Assembly (NCBI GenBank): GCA_029747015.1 | Contig: JAKOGI010000007.1 | Location: 1,756,001-1,820,000 of the forward strand | Length of the DNA stretch: 64,000 nucleotides | Direction of reading: 5' to 3' | Source: Carnegiea gigantea | Lineage: Eukaryota > Streptophyta > Magnoliopsida > Caryophyllales > Cactaceae | In this document: positions 22,557 through 34,409 of the stretch, in pieces | Layout: every line of letters starts with the position of its first letter | Position numbering within the stretch: the first letter of the stretch is position 1 | Made by a program: the position numbers and the translations under genes | Notes under the pieces: model-generated | The model's database searches: none | Seen by the model: only the letters and a program-made list of their open reading frames with translations | Told to the model about the DNA's origin: nothing

Positions 22557-22907
22557 TTAGTTGGAAGGGGGTTGAGAAAAGCCAGGAATGGAAGGGATTG
22601 AGGCGGGCAGGTTAGGTATGGTGATAGGGATAGTTGTAGGAATGTTTGGCAAGGACGGCATGTTTGGTAACGATGGGATCTGGCTACTTGGATTAGGCAT
22701 AGAGGACAAGGGGTTGGTGGGCAATGTTGGCAGTGCAGCCTGAGGCAGGGTTGTCGGAATTGCAGGCAATGGAGGGATGGCGGTAGGCAATGTAGGTACT
22801 GCAGGCCCTGTCTGCAACAGATGGCGCGTTGCAAGGGTCATTTGGATGCTTGACATGGACATAGCCATGAGCAGGGAGGAAAGGAATATTAACTTGGTGG
22901 TGGCCAT
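22557..22907 (-). CDS. Secreted PELPK-like proline-rich protein, copy 3
   Basis: Single exon, ATG at 22907, 116 residues, a close paralog of 20385-20759. The signal peptide MATTKLIFLSSLLMAMSMSS is followed by ATRHLLQTGP. The repeats are VPTLPTAIPPLPAIP, SLPNMPSLPNIP and NLPASIPSIP, with the same C-terminus PGFSQPPSN. One repeat block (TATIPPLPNMP of copy 2) is missing, which accounts for the 8-residue difference. It is predicted to be extracellular. Tandem position, strand and shared upstream DNA show local duplication with the promoter. Confidence 0.85.
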   Translation of the reverse strand: MATTKLIFLSSLLMAMSMSSIQMTLATRHLLQTGPAVPTLPTAIPPLPAIPTTLPQAALPTLPTNPLSSMPNPSSQIPSLPNMPSLPNIPTTIPITIPNLPASIPSIPGFSQPPSN

Positions 22908-23026
22908 ATTTTGGAGGAAGGAAGACGGATAAGTCTAGGGTTTTTTTTAATTGGAATGGAGTTTGTGGAAACTAGATGATGAATAGCTTCCTTTGTGCTG
23001 AGTTGTAAAAAAGATCTTCTCATGGC

Positions 23027-23034
23027 CATTTATA
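23027..23034 (-). promoter_or_regulatory. TATA box of PELPK-like copy 3
   Basis: Minus strand reads TATAAATG within TCTATAAATGG, 120 bases upstream of the ATG, matching the placement in copy 2. Confidence 0.6.
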
Positions 23035-23679
23035 GACACTGGGATTCCTATTATGTATAGGAAGTTTGATGAAATGTGGTTGGCGACTGGTAATACAGAA
23101 TGGCATAGGTTGGTCTACCAGTTCACCTTCTCAGCATGGTGACCTCTTAAAATTTTTTAAAAATGAATACATGGACATCTTAGCAATTTGACTTTAGGCC
23201 ATGCCTTGTTTGCAGAATAGGAAAATAAGTGAATCTGGGTAGATTAAGATTAGGTGGATCCACAATGAATCATCGTTCATCTAGACAGCCGTAGATTGCC
23301 AAATTTGAATCTAGTTCATTACTTAATTACACTATTTTAGTGCCGCTTGCAGATGCGGTTCACTGTTCGAGTTCATGTGTTTTTTGGGTTGGGTTATACT
23401 TTGCCATGTGAAAAAGAAATTGCTGCTAGCACTAGCTCTACACCGGCCCTTTTGCCTCCATCCCTCGTACAACACCATTTGTGAGGATTTTGATCCTAGT
23501 CGAAGTCGTCACCTTATAAAAGGAAAGGTGATGGTTTGTCTGTAGACATGATCAGCTTAGAACAGTAAGAGATTGATCTGGATTCAATTTTCTTAAAGAA
23601 TGTCAGATTCAGCTTCAAACTGTTGTTGGTGCTGGTAACTCACAGGCAGATGAATGGTCTTCTCTGTTGCTTCCAGAAC

Positions 23680-24190
23680 AGTCTGGCTTTGTCTATTGTC
23701 TTTACCTGAGATCCAAGCAATTCCCAGCACATGGACTTGCCTTTGTCTTTTTGAATAGCCAGTTGTGCAAAACATGACATTTTCTAACAGTTTTTTCTTA
23801 AGTAAGGACATCGAGGTGAAGCAATGTCGGGAATTCTTTTACAGTTTGGTCTAAAACAAGCCACTTTCAATTGGTTTAAAACAGGACAGCGTTTTACACT
23901 TTATTGATCTGGTCGACAATGTCGAAGACTCAAGCAATTTCCATTGCATGGCTTTGTAGATCTTTTGAATAATCTGTTGGATAAAACAGGGCATGCTTTT
24001 ACAGTTTACTGGCCTGGTAGACAATATCGGAGATTCCAGCAATTCCCAGTACATAGATCTGTAGTTACTCCTCCCGAATTAAGACCGATCATTCAGATAG
24101 AACGAGGTAAATTAATGAGTTCGGATATTATGTGAATAGTCTCTTGGGTAAAGAGGACATTTTTTTACAGCTTACTAATCTGGTAGATAG
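23680..24190. repeat. Degenerate tandem repeat, about 110-base unit
   Basis: Three to four diverged copies share the order: GG(T/C)AGACAAT/TCGACAATGTCG, (C)AAGCAATT(C)CCA(G/T)...CATGG, then TTTGAATA(A)TC.GTTG, then AAACA(G)GACA...TTTTACA. Clearest copies lie at about 23690-23790, 23885-23990 and 23995-24110. It lies upstream of PELPK-like copy 3. Function unknown; no gene. Confidence 0.55.
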
Positions 24191-24532
24191 TATTGAAGCT
24201 GTCTGATGTGCGACAAGGGATGATTTGTATAAAGCATGTGTCAATATTTACCAGGAAGCTTCACAACCCCTGTCAACGAGTGTTCGTTTTCTGGGCAGTT
24301 TACATACTGCCATCCCTATCAGAAGTCTATATTAGACTTCACTGTGACTACAGTGAACTATCTTCTCATGCTACAATCTGCAATCCCAATACTCCTAGGC
24401 AGCAAGTGCATCAGATCGATGTTCACATTTAGGCTTATAGTTTTGTATATGTTTAGAGTTTCTAATGATCTATCCTTGTTAATTTGTCTATAGGATTCAA
24501 CTATATATTCGTAGTCAGATGTCACTACAAGT

Positions 24533-25640
24533 ATCTGGCTGGTCTGTTAATGCTGGTTGGGTTGGATTCGTGTCATCCTCTGTTTTTAGGTCCATTTGAA
24601 TGTGTCAATAGCAGGTCAGTGACAAGTGAATCCAGAGCTTCACTGAGTCCAGGATGCATTTACTGGAAAACTCTTGCATTCTTACAGATCTTATGTTAGT
24701 TATGCGTTCACACTCCACAAGATGCATTATCTTCTTGAATCTTGACCAGACAACATACTGCCCCCCCCCCCCTTTCATATCTGGATTAAGTCATCTCCTT
24801 CCATGGTAGGCATGCCTTGTACATCATTAAAAATATATTCTCATGCAGTATACATCCTCAACTGCTACATATTCTCACCATTTTCACATAGCTCTGCCAA
24901 TTTATCATTTACTTAGATGCTTATTTAGCCGTGCAGTTTTGTGCATGCTAACCTTCATCCTCCAAACCCTCAGAATTAGTCATCCATGGAAACTCCACCT
25001 GGTTTGCCCGTTTAAACAATCCCATGCCATCTTGTAGTGCTTGGTTTGATTTGAATAAGATTAGATTTAACCGAAGTTTGTGTTAGGCTGTTTGGTCCAA
25101 GTCCACTTAACCGTAGTGTGTGTCAAATGAGATTAGATTTAGCCGTAGTTTCCATGGGACAATCTTTTTAAATATTTCATATGCATTGACAACACCTTAA
25201 GAGAAAAATTGAGATAGTATGAGAAGAAAGCAAGGGAGTATAAGAATAAGAAACAATGTCATTATCTTCAATAATATTCAAAAACCTGAAAACAAACTTT
25301 TTAATTGAAAATCCGTTATCAATATAAGTGAGTTTAAGTGATTTGACTTTTGTTTCATGAGGCATTAGACTTGCATTTTGTGAGTGGAAAAAAATTTGAG
25401 ATGGAATGAGCTAATACTAGTTTAACTATGTCAAATGAAGGCTCAAAAACGAAATCAATGGCGCTTTCTGGTGAATGTGGACTCATTTTGCTGTTTGCAT
25501 GGTGTGTGGCCATTAGTTCTTGAGGATCAAGCCAATTTAATCACAAGTTCCTCCTGGCAATCTTGCAGTCTGCATGGTATATGAGGGCATAGGGAGGATT
25601 GTGGATTGAATGATAATGACGGAAACCATGAACTAGAATC
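24533..25640. repeat. Segmental duplicate B2
   Basis: Partner of 14251-15355. It lacks the adjacent family X exons, so B was copied without that gene. It includes dispersed repeat D copy 3 at about 25040-25330. Confidence 0.9.
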
Positions 25641-26272
25641 TCTGAGTAAATATTTTGTAGTGCACTCACTAGACCGTAAAATTCATTCCAATTTATCGTT
25701 GTCAATTATTTAACATATTAGCTACTTGAATTATGAAACTTAATCTTCCATTCAATCAGCTTCTTTTTCTACTCTATCAACCGCGGGTTGATACGTGGCT
25801 CGGATTGTAGCCCATTGAAGGTGAGGAAACTCAACTAGCACCCTAAATCCTCCATGTCGGACGAAAAATAAATTTCCGCCCTCATCCGTGAACAATCGTT
25901 CGAGGTGCCCCCTTCATACATAACTCGGTCCTTTAGATGCTATTCAAGATTTATGAACTACAAGACAATTTTTTTAAAATAAAAAAATCCTTTGGCTTAA
26001 AAGGGCGCGCACATGTTGATGTAAGTAGGACTCGAATCCATTTCTCTGGCAGCAACCTAAGAGATCGACTTGATCAGTTGAGCTAGCTAGCCTCACATTT
26101 TTTAAAAATATATTATTTCTTAAATTTTTTTACCTTCTGTAATTTTAAAGTTTTGTTGAGGGACACTTGGATCAACAAGTTTACCACCCTGGGAAAAAAA
26201 TCCCTCTAAAAAATATACTTAAATATACGTTGGAATTGAATGCTTCAGTTATCAAATACAAAAAGTACAAAG
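25641..26272. other. Junction between B2 and A2, with a SINE
   Basis: Holds a tRNA-derived SINE head (listed separately) and, at about 26249-26268, TTATCAAATACAAAAAGTA. The same string directly follows A1 at 7699. Confidence 0.5.
25980..26098 (-). mobile_element. tRNA-derived SINE head
   Basis: Minus strand: A-box-like TAGCTCAACTGATCA (26085-26071) and B-box GGATTCGAGTCC (26039-26028), 5' end near GTGAGGCTAGC. The spacing fits a type-2 pol III promoter. The region between the boxes does not pair as a proper tRNA, so it is not called a tRNA gene. Confidence 0.5.
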
Positions 26273-26538
26273 AACTCTAGAAAGTAGAAAACCTAAACAT
26301 TTGACTTGGGGGGGGGGGGGGGGGGGCGCAAAAAATGAAGAGGAAACTCTTAAAAATAGAGAATCTGAATATTTTGGGAACAGCATTTTCATCAAATGTT
26401 AATAATAGTCCGTGACAAACGCTTAAAAGCTAAATCCAAACAAAACAATAATAGATTGAAACGATTAACTATCTTTCACATAAGCAATAACAATAAGTGA
26501 TATCTATAATTATGAGCAACCAGGGACTGACAACCACA

Positions 26539-29500
26539 TCAAAGAACCTCCATTTGAACTCTTGCTGGCAGCTGATTCTGAAGTAGCTTGGCCTGTCTCC
26601 TAATTGCTTCTATCTGCTCAAGAGTGTTGCGTTCTGATGGCTTTCCCTCGTCCCAGGGTAAGTGAGGATCAAGGACAACCTTCTCAAACACAATAGCAAA
26701 CCGCGCTAGATACATAACCAGCTCAAAATCAGCTGGAGCTCCACGAAATCCAACCATCTCAAATATCCTAAGACAATGGTGATACTTTTCTGCAACTTTG
26801 ATTACATTTCCTCTCAAGGCTTCCTCATCATCAAACCAATAGGACTTCCGAAAGTCGCGCTGCCAAAAATGAGGCCGTAATTATCACTTCATACAAAAAC
26901 AACAATGACAACACTTTGTGGGCTTCATCTTAACGAGCTCTAAGCCTCTAAAGAGATCCAAATATAAGTAAACTTAACCCCCCCCCCCCCAAAAAAAAAA
27001 ACAAAGAGAGATTCCAAATGACCCACAAATTTTTCTGTAGAAATTTTTTTGGACACCATAATCATCATTTCGTGTAAAGTTAACACTCGTGTTCAAATGT
27101 GTTGCCTAAGAAAGAAGGCTTTTGACCTCATAAACATTTTCATTTCATAAGAACTACAAATAGGATTCAGTTATAATTAAGATAGAATTACTGGTTTATA
27201 AAGTTGAAATTCCCCATAAACACATAGTAACCACGCATCATCAGAGTTGTTCAGTGAAGACCGAAGAAAGACGGAAGATATCAACCAATAAACAACAATA
27301 CAACAACCACTGGTTTTTGAATTCACTGAAAAACAAACACATGAAGGAGCGGAGCTGACACCAGCAGAGACCACAATCCAGAAGAAGGTGAAAAACAACC
27401 ATATAAGGGTTCAGAGCCCATGATCCCCCCCCCCTTCTCTTCCAAGTATATGATGCACAAATGCCATTGTACGTGGGATTCAAACCAAGGATTTTGTTAC
27501 TGTCAAGCGTTACCAACTAGCATAGCTAGCAGTCATGGAGCCTAGGATTTATGGACAGAGAACAAACGTATATTGCAAAAGAGTCTATCATATGGATTCA
27601 TAAATGTAGGTTTCATATTTGAGGAGGGAATTTCAGAAGCCACAAGCACCGAGCACCTTGCTTCCTAATAGAGGGAAGGATGAGTCCGAACTGCAGTACA
27701 GTCAACACTTGCTTGGAAAGTAAAGAACTAATATAGAGTTCCACTCCAACTCTCAGAGTTAGGTCTTGACAAAGACATTTGACAAAGTTGAAACGAACTC
27801 TAGGCCTCAGTACTGGAAATGCAGAAAAACTGTAGCATATGCTTTTTAACAACACATATGATGACTGACCTCTAACTGTTAACATTGGGTATTGGGAAGA
27901 GTTCTTAGTTGGCAATGTCAATGTACTTTAACATTTTATTCGTTTTTCCACTGTTCCATATTTTTCCAAACCTGCATGGCCCTGATTTTTGAATGTATAT
28001 CTTATCACAAGGCAACCGATTTACAGCTATCATGCTAGGTAACAGCCCCCCCCCCGGGCGAAAAAAAAAAGTTTTACTATATTAAGGTCGCATTCTTTCA
28101 AGTGGGAACTCTTTCCTTCCAATTTCGTTTAGTATTCTAACTATGTTTATAACTGCATCCAGCTCCTTCTAGTTCCTTCTTCCAACTAGAATGAAGTTGA
28201 AAGGAGTAGGCCTTAAAAGAAGCCCATAACATTTTAAGGCCTATTCCTTTCAACTTCATTCTAGTTAACTCCCCTCCGCCCAAAACCACACTCCCCTTAA
28301 AAAAAAAAAAAAAAAAAAAAAAACCCCTCAAAAAGAATCTCTCAACCCCTTTGCCAGTCATTGCATGCCACCAATCCCAATCAAATTTCCCTCATAGGAA
28401 ATGCAGTGCCTTTAAAGTAAAAAAGAGCAATACATGTATGAGAAAACCATCTCAGTTTTGTTTGGCAAGACTGCCCTTTTGGTGCAGTTGTGGTGAACTG
28501 GGATTGAGTGAGCTTGAAGAAGACGATGATGAGCGGAAACTAATTGTCCACCAAAATCAATTTTTTGACCAATATCCTTATTAGAGAACCACTTTAATTT
28601 TGTGCAGTAAGTTGACTTTTTGGTGGGGTTGCATGAGATTTGAGTTGAATGAGCTTGAAGAAGAAGATACAATGATCAAAGCAGAGAAAATTCTCCCACC
28701 GAAATCCAAGTTCTAAGCAACGCCAATATGAAAGACTCGATATATATGAAATTTTTGCTACCAAAAACCAAAAAAAAGAGCAATACTTATATGAGAAAAT
28801 CATCTCAATTTTGTTTGGCAAGATTGACATTTTTGATGAAGCTGTGGTGAACTTGGGTTAAGTGAGCTTGAATAAGATGATGACAGGAGACAAATTGTCC
28901 ACCAAAGTCAATTTTTTGGCCCATATCCTTATAAGAGACCCACTTCAATAATTTTGTGCAGTAAGTTGACTTTTTGGTGGGGTTGCATGAGATTTGAGTT
29001 GAATGAGCTTGAAGAAGAAGATACGATGATCAAAGCAGAGAAAATTCTCCCACCGAAATCCAAGTTCTAAGCAACGCCAATATGAAAGACTCGATATATA
29101 TGAAATTTTTGCTACCAAAAACCAAAAAAAAAAAAGAGCAATACCTATATGAGAAAGTCATCTCAATTTTGTTTGGCAAGATTGACATTTTTGATGAAGC
29201 TGTGGTGACCTTGGGTTAAGTGAGCTTGAATAAGATGATGACAGGAGACAAATTGTCCACCAAAATCAATTTTTTGGCCCATATCCTTATAAGAGACCCA
29301 CTTCAATTTTGTGCGGGGTTGCGTGAGCTTTGAGTTGAATGAGCTTGAAGAAGAACATGATGATCAAAGCAGAGAAAATTCTCCCACCAAAATCCAAGTT
29401 CTGAGCAATGCGAAATATGGAAGACCGCTGCAATTTTGTTAGGTGAGACAGGCTTTTATTACAGGGGTATGGTAACTTTGTCTGAGTGAGCTCCAAAAAG

Positions 29501-31859
29501 AAGCGGATGACAGACAAAGATTAAAATCTGGTTGGAAGGACGAGTTGAAGCCTTGGGCTTAGATATTGGCCAGTGGCAAGCTATCAGACGACTCCGGGAA
29601 TGTTGCCTTGGCCTTGCTGATAGCCAGCAACGCTTAAAGTAGCAAAACTTCAAGTGGCCGACAATGGAGGATGGGTTGTGTGCAACGGGCTTAGAGGGAT
29701 GAGAGAATATTAGGAGGAATGAAGCCAATAAGGTCGATTTTGGCCATTGAAAGTTGGTCAACAACATGGGGGAACCTTGTCTAGCCTTTTCCACGATGCC
29801 CCAGGCAGCCAGCAACGGTGGATTGTGGCATGTAGAGCTGGATATCGGGCCGGTTCGGGTTGACCCATTTAATAAACGGGTTAATCTCGTATCAATCTTG
29901 TAAATAGTTTAGATCTACTCAAAATTGAAAAATAACATGTTTTCACGCTAAACTGTCAAATCATGTCGACTTTGGATCGAAATCGGTTCGGTTCGTGGTC
30001 AGGTTCGGGTTTCTCTCAGTAACTTCGGGCCGGGTTCGGGTCAGGTTATCGTCTAGGGTCAGGTTTTCCCAGCTCTAGTGGTATACTAATTTATTTTTGG
30101 CACAAGGTAGGGACTGGGGGAGAAGGACGAGGGAGAAGTGGGTAAACATTTTCTGAGGAAGAAATTTTGAAACTGAAAAAAAAAATCAAAGCTTAACAGT
30201 TGAACACAGGTAAACAATATTCTTGTGGCCCCTAGGATAGAAACCCATAAACCAGTGACAGCAGGCAAAACGAATAAATTTTAAAAATACAGTGGCATTG
30301 CCAGCTAAGAGCCCGTATCGCAAACAATACTTGAATTTCAGCACAAACAACCATCACTGCCAGAATATTACATCCACACAATATAAATCTTAAAGACAAT
30401 CTGGAAAATCATCTCAGTTGACCACAAAAAGTATGAAATGCATCAGTGTCATTTCAAATAATGCAATCACATATGCAATAGCAGTATGGCATGTGATGAA
30501 AATAAAGACAATCAATCAATCACCTGCAGCTTGAAATTATGCAACACTGGGCAAGCATCAATCAAATTGGTAAAAATGAGAAGGCTTTGATTAGCAGCAT
30601 CAGAAAATGCGAACTCAAGTTGCTTCAGGTTTACAAACTGTGGAAATCCAATCGGGCTTCTGATGAAATCTTGGATCTATGAAACAGAAAACACACACTT
30701 CTGAGAAATAAAGGTTACCTAACTTCATCAATAGATCACTGAATTGCCCATCTAAAGGGAGAGACAAACTAACCTGTACCAGGCCCGCGAGCTTTGTTAG
30801 CTGATGTAGAGAACCTGAATGGTGAAGCCTATGGATGAAGCGAACTGAATTGGGTCCGCTAACTGAAGCCTCATTAAGCAGCGGGGCATATGCAAATTTG
30901 ACATCCTGCTCATGTCCATAGGCATAGTATACAATAGAATTGAGGTTCCTAGCAGAAATCTCAAGTTTTCTGCAATCACGGCAACGTGAAATCTCCAAGT
31001 GCCTCAACTTGAGAGAATCCCCGACAACAATAAGATCGCTTTGTCCACAGCCCAAATCCTTCAGCGTAAGTCGCTCCAGATTGGGAAAAGTAAACAAAAC
31101 AGATTTGAGAAAATAACCACAAATATTGACGGCTACCAAACTTAGAGAGACTAATGAATGTACTGATGGATACCCAGCATAGCACCTAAAAGAATATAAG
31201 CAGAAAGGATATTGAGGATATCCACCAATATAGCTTGACAAATTCAATTCCAATTCTTTGACATTCTTTCCCATTGCGAAGTTCACCCATCTATGAATAT
31301 CATATCCATAGCTTCCACCCAGCAGAAAACGAACTCGGAATCTATTGATGCTAGGGGCAAGATTCGAACTCACTACCTGGTTTACATGACGAACAAATTT
31401 ATATGCCTCAAATTCGCACTGAGCATCATAAAGTTCCCAAGAAATAGAAAGTTCATGCCACAGTCTGTACAATGTTGGTGAAGCATCAAAATCCAGATCG
31501 GATCGATTAGCCCACAAATATCTCCATCTCTTTGAGAGAGCACTGGTTCTGGCTGCTTCTCTTAGGTCCAATAAAGAGAGGATTCGGACAAGAATATCAT
31601 CCATCAATGAGCTGATGATGTCCTTGCAGTTATTGCGTGCCTGTTAACCAAGAATAAGCCACAGGGGTCACAAATAATATACAATTCAGTAGCTAAGACG
31701 AATACTTAAGCATCAACTCAAGTTTATCATATATACAAACAAATTTCATCGACGAGGAAGAAGTTCGTTATAGGAAGCATAGATATGTAGTACCTTTGCC
31801 TTCCTTTCACACATAATGTACATCTTTTGACTAGGGACATCTTGTACGGAGCTAGCCAT
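26539..31859 (-). CDS. F-box/LRR/FBD protein, four exons
   Basis: Exons on the minus strand: 31859-31794, 31640-30774, 30676-30524 and 26859-26539. All junctions are GT-AG and phase 0; total 468 residues, usual for the family. Exon 1 gives MASSVQDVPSQK. The F-box spans about 29-65 (SSLMDDILVRILSLL, then REAARTSALSKRWRYLW; the usual LPDD is LMDD). LRR-like segments follow (VKELELNLSS, LVSLSLVAVN, FPNLERLTLKDLGC, LKLRHLEISRC, FVNLKQLEFAF). The C-terminal FBD (about 388-468) has CLRIFEMVGFRG, DFELVMYLARFA, FEKVVLDP and IEAIRRQAKLLQ. F-box proteins of this class are predicted substrate receptors of SCF ubiquitin ligases; the target is unknown. The last intron is large (about 3.66 kb) and is block A2, with a SINE, tandem repeats and a hAT-like element. 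If it is not spliced out, the frame from exon 2 would stop at 30615 and lack the FBD. Confidence 0.8.
27430..27536 (-). mobile_element. tRNA-derived SINE head in A2 (intronic site)
   Basis: Same A-box (about 27528-27513) and B-box (27487-27476) as in A1. Within block A2 it lies in the large last intron of the F-box gene, in the same orientation as the gene. Confidence 0.5.
28424..29460. repeat. Tandem repeat, about 355-base unit (A2)
   Basis: Units start at about 28424, 28778 and 29136, with a diverged fourth at about 29403; A1 has three. The second and third units are nearly identical over 300 bases (compare 28610-28780 with 28963-29138), so the extra unit arose recently by local duplication within A2. 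Confidence 0.8.
29833..30077. mobile_element. hAT-like nonautonomous element (A2)
   Basis: Ends TAGAGCTGG and CCAGCTCTA are exact inverted repeats over 9 bases. Flanks GTGGCATG and GTGGTATA agree at 6 of 8 positions, compatible with an aged 8-bp hAT target duplication. The inside has GGTTCGGG-rich DNA. Confidence 0.6.
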
Positions 31860-33008
31860 CTGAAGGCAAAACTAAAATAAAATGATTCAGGAACAATAAC
31901 GAGATAATGAGGAAAGAAAACAAGCACGGTAGCCCAAAATGATTAACTGTTTGCTTGAACCATTGTAAATCTAAATTTTTTGAAAATGATCATCCCTCTA
32001 TTGATACCACCACCATGTTCACACGGTAAAAGAAAATCCACACAACATATAAAATACTACGATATTTCAACCATTGCATTTGCACTCTGTGTTTTTTCAT
32101 GCTTTGAAATTGACACATGATGGTCACTATGATTAGCGTCAAACACGTATTTCTCTAGGTAAATTAAACAACGAATTAAAGGCTGGATACATATTCAACC
32201 GGGCGGAAAAAATTGATTCGTTTTTAGGCTCCACAGACTAATATGATTGGAGCAAGACTTTGTTCATGAGATGCGGCTGTCCCATAAAATATTACAGTTT
32301 AGCAGGCAATTCAAAGGTCAATCAATGAAGGCAAGGCAGACGAGAATAGTCCTCGCTGCAACGGTGTGTTGACTCTGGCATGAAACGAACATGAGGAAAT
32401 TCCAAGATTATGGTGGACAACCTGAAACTATTTCAAATCATATAAGGTTTCTGCTTTACACTCGTGCATACAATTTCGTTAATGATGTAACTGTGCAATG
32501 GTTTAGACATCTTTCTGAGTGTCAGTTACAAAATGCCAGCTTACTTGCTTAGTGCTCAACTACACCCCACTCCAAAAAACAAACACCAAAAAAAAAAAAC
32601 CACAAATAACAACAATAATTAAACAAGCAAGGAAAGCAAATTACTTGGCATCCAAAGCCCAAATCCTATAGAAAGACCATCAACAATTCCATCAACAACA
32701 AGTAATTAAGCTAGACAGGGGGGGGGGAACCCACTAGTTTAGACTAACAATCTAAAATTTAAAGCTTGAACATTGAAACCCTAACCTTAATTATAAATAA
32801 AATTGGCTCAATTGAAAGAAACCCCCCGGGGGGGGGGGGGGTTTAGCAGCCAGGCAATTGTAATAAAACTGGCTCAATTGAAAGAAACTAATTAGAACAT
32901 CATGCAGAAATTTAAAAAGTTTGAAACTTGAAACCAGGGGTAGTTGGCACTGGCAAGTAGAACTGGCCCAATTGAGAGAACCCTAACCTTCCTTAATTAT
33001 AAGTAAAA
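31860..33008. other. 5' flank of the F-box gene
   Basis: 31860-32160 is the segment paralogous to 1022-1320. At 32800-33030 a phrase TGG(C/T)(T/C)CAATTGA(A/G)AGAA with flanking AATAAAA recurs four times (about 32808, 32871, 32965, 33010). There is a G9 run near 32719 and CCCCCC directly followed by about 16 G at 32822-32843. No coding sequence was found. Confidence 0.5.
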
Positions 33009-33215
33009 TTGGCTCAATTGAGAGAATCGGGGGAAGTTAGCAATTGGCATAGGCGAGCACGAGCAGACCCAAGGCCAAGGAAGACGAGACGGCGCCTATA
33101 CGCTAACACCGATTGCCGGAAAACGTCGTCGGGTGACAGGAGAGAGAGACACTGGAAGAGAGATTTTGGGGGAGGGACCGAGGGGGGATCAGCGAGGCCG
33201 TTGTGCTGTTGTGCC
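33009..33215 (-). other. Possible noncoding first exon of the F-box gene
   Basis: GC-rich with a CT-rich minus strand (CTCTCTTCCAGTGTCTCTCT), unlike its AT-rich surroundings, and about 1.2 kb upstream of the ATG in the gene's direction. Plant F-box genes often have such leaders. No splice donor or TATA box was assigned. The plus-strand frame here (33009-33245) is Arg-rich and unconvincing. Confidence 0.25.
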
Positions 33216-33245
33216 AGTACTGCTCACACTTGTCACATCATGTAG

Positions 33246-33883
33246 AATTTAAAGCTTGAACATTGAAACCCCACCCTCAATTGTAAATAAAATTGTGCCA
33301 TCATTATCGTCGACATATTATATAAAAAATTTAAAAAAATGAAATTTCAAGGTGGCGTGCTTAATTGCAAAAGTTTTTGGGAGTAAAAGAGTTTTTTGAG
33401 ATAACATATGTTATTTTAATTGATTAACAGTATTTATTAAAAAATTGCTTAAAATAGTCATTTTGGTCCAAATAATTATTTTTAAAACGATCATTTTAAA
33501 TAAACTTCTCTAAACAAGGTTTTTTTTTTGGGTAAAAGTGACCAAAATTTCTAGCAAATTGCATACGTATATTAAATCTTATTTCCCAATTACAAAAACC
33601 TTGGAGAAAATCATCATATGTTCAACTTATATACTATCATGATAATTATGTTATTTATATTCTACTTATTCTTGATTATTTGTTCAAATGGGTTATTTTA
33701 TTTATTTTACTTTGATTATTTCCCTTCTTCACCGGCGACCCCAGCCCGATTGGATGGCGCAATTTTGAGTTACTATTGCTCTTTCTTGTTGCCGCATTTG
33801 AACATTGATATTGCTTCATTAATTCCGAACACTATTATGGATAATTTGCAACCGTCGTCCTCTCACCATTATCTCTGACAGCA
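33246..33883. other. AT-rich intergenic DNA
   Basis: It begins with another partial copy of the AAAGCTTGAACATTGAAACCC phrase also seen near 32759. No gene is recognised. Confidence 0.4.
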
Positions 33884-34409
33884 CTATCCATTAGGGCAAT
33901 CAAAAAATTATCCGACCCGATTACCCGAATTTGTCCGACCCGAAAAATCGGATACGGTCGTCAAATTTATGTCCAAATTTAAAATTCGGACAACCGATCA
34001 TGTCCGAATTTAAATGCGCGTCGGGTTCGGGTTTGAACATTCGGGTTCGGGTTCTCCGGATTTTTGAACCGTTTTGGGTTTGGCAAATTCGGATAACCGG
34101 ATTCGGACATCGGACAACTATATGTATATGTAATTTTAGTCAAAATTCTTTAGAAAATTATATGAAAACAAATTCAGAAAACCGGGCTCGGACACTTAAA
34201 AAATCGGGTTCGAGTTCGATCATACAAATGTTCGGTCGGAATGTCCTAAAATCATCCGGATATCGGACATTCGGGTCCGGATTTGGGTCTGGTTATAGTG
34301 TCCGATTTATAATCCGGACAGGGTTTGGATATTAAGTTTTTGTCGAATGTCTGATTTGTCCGAACTCGAATCAACCCGGACCCGAATTTTTGCCAGCCCT
34401 ACTATCCAT
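33884..34409. mobile_element. hAT-like nonautonomous element with 8-bp TSD
   Basis: The element is 33892-34401 (510 bases). Ends are TAGGGCAATC on the left and GCCAGCCCTA on the right (reverse complement TAGGGCTGGC). It is flanked by an exact CTATCCAT duplication (33884-33891 and 34402-34409), the size made by hAT transposases. The interior is dense in CCGACCCGAA/TTCGGGTTCGGG words on both strands and codes for nothing convincing. It belongs to the same style of element as 7451-7696 and 29833-30077. Confidence 0.8.

Larger units (their letters stand above)
26273..30077. repeat. Segmental duplicate A2
   Basis: Partner of 4267-7696, longer by about 375 bases mainly because of one extra unit of the 350-base tandem repeat. 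Here the block lies within the F-box gene, covering its last exon and most of the last intron. Confidence 0.85.

Noticed and set aside
26028..26085. Possible tRNA gene (A and B boxes)
   Set aside because: The boxes are present but the stems do not pair into a cloverleaf; it is better read as a SINE head. The same holds for 5439-5493, 27476-27528 and 36010-36064.
33009..33245. Plus-strand Arg-rich frame of 78 codons
   Set aside because: Composition-driven; the region fits better as a noncoding leader of the minus-strand F-box gene.
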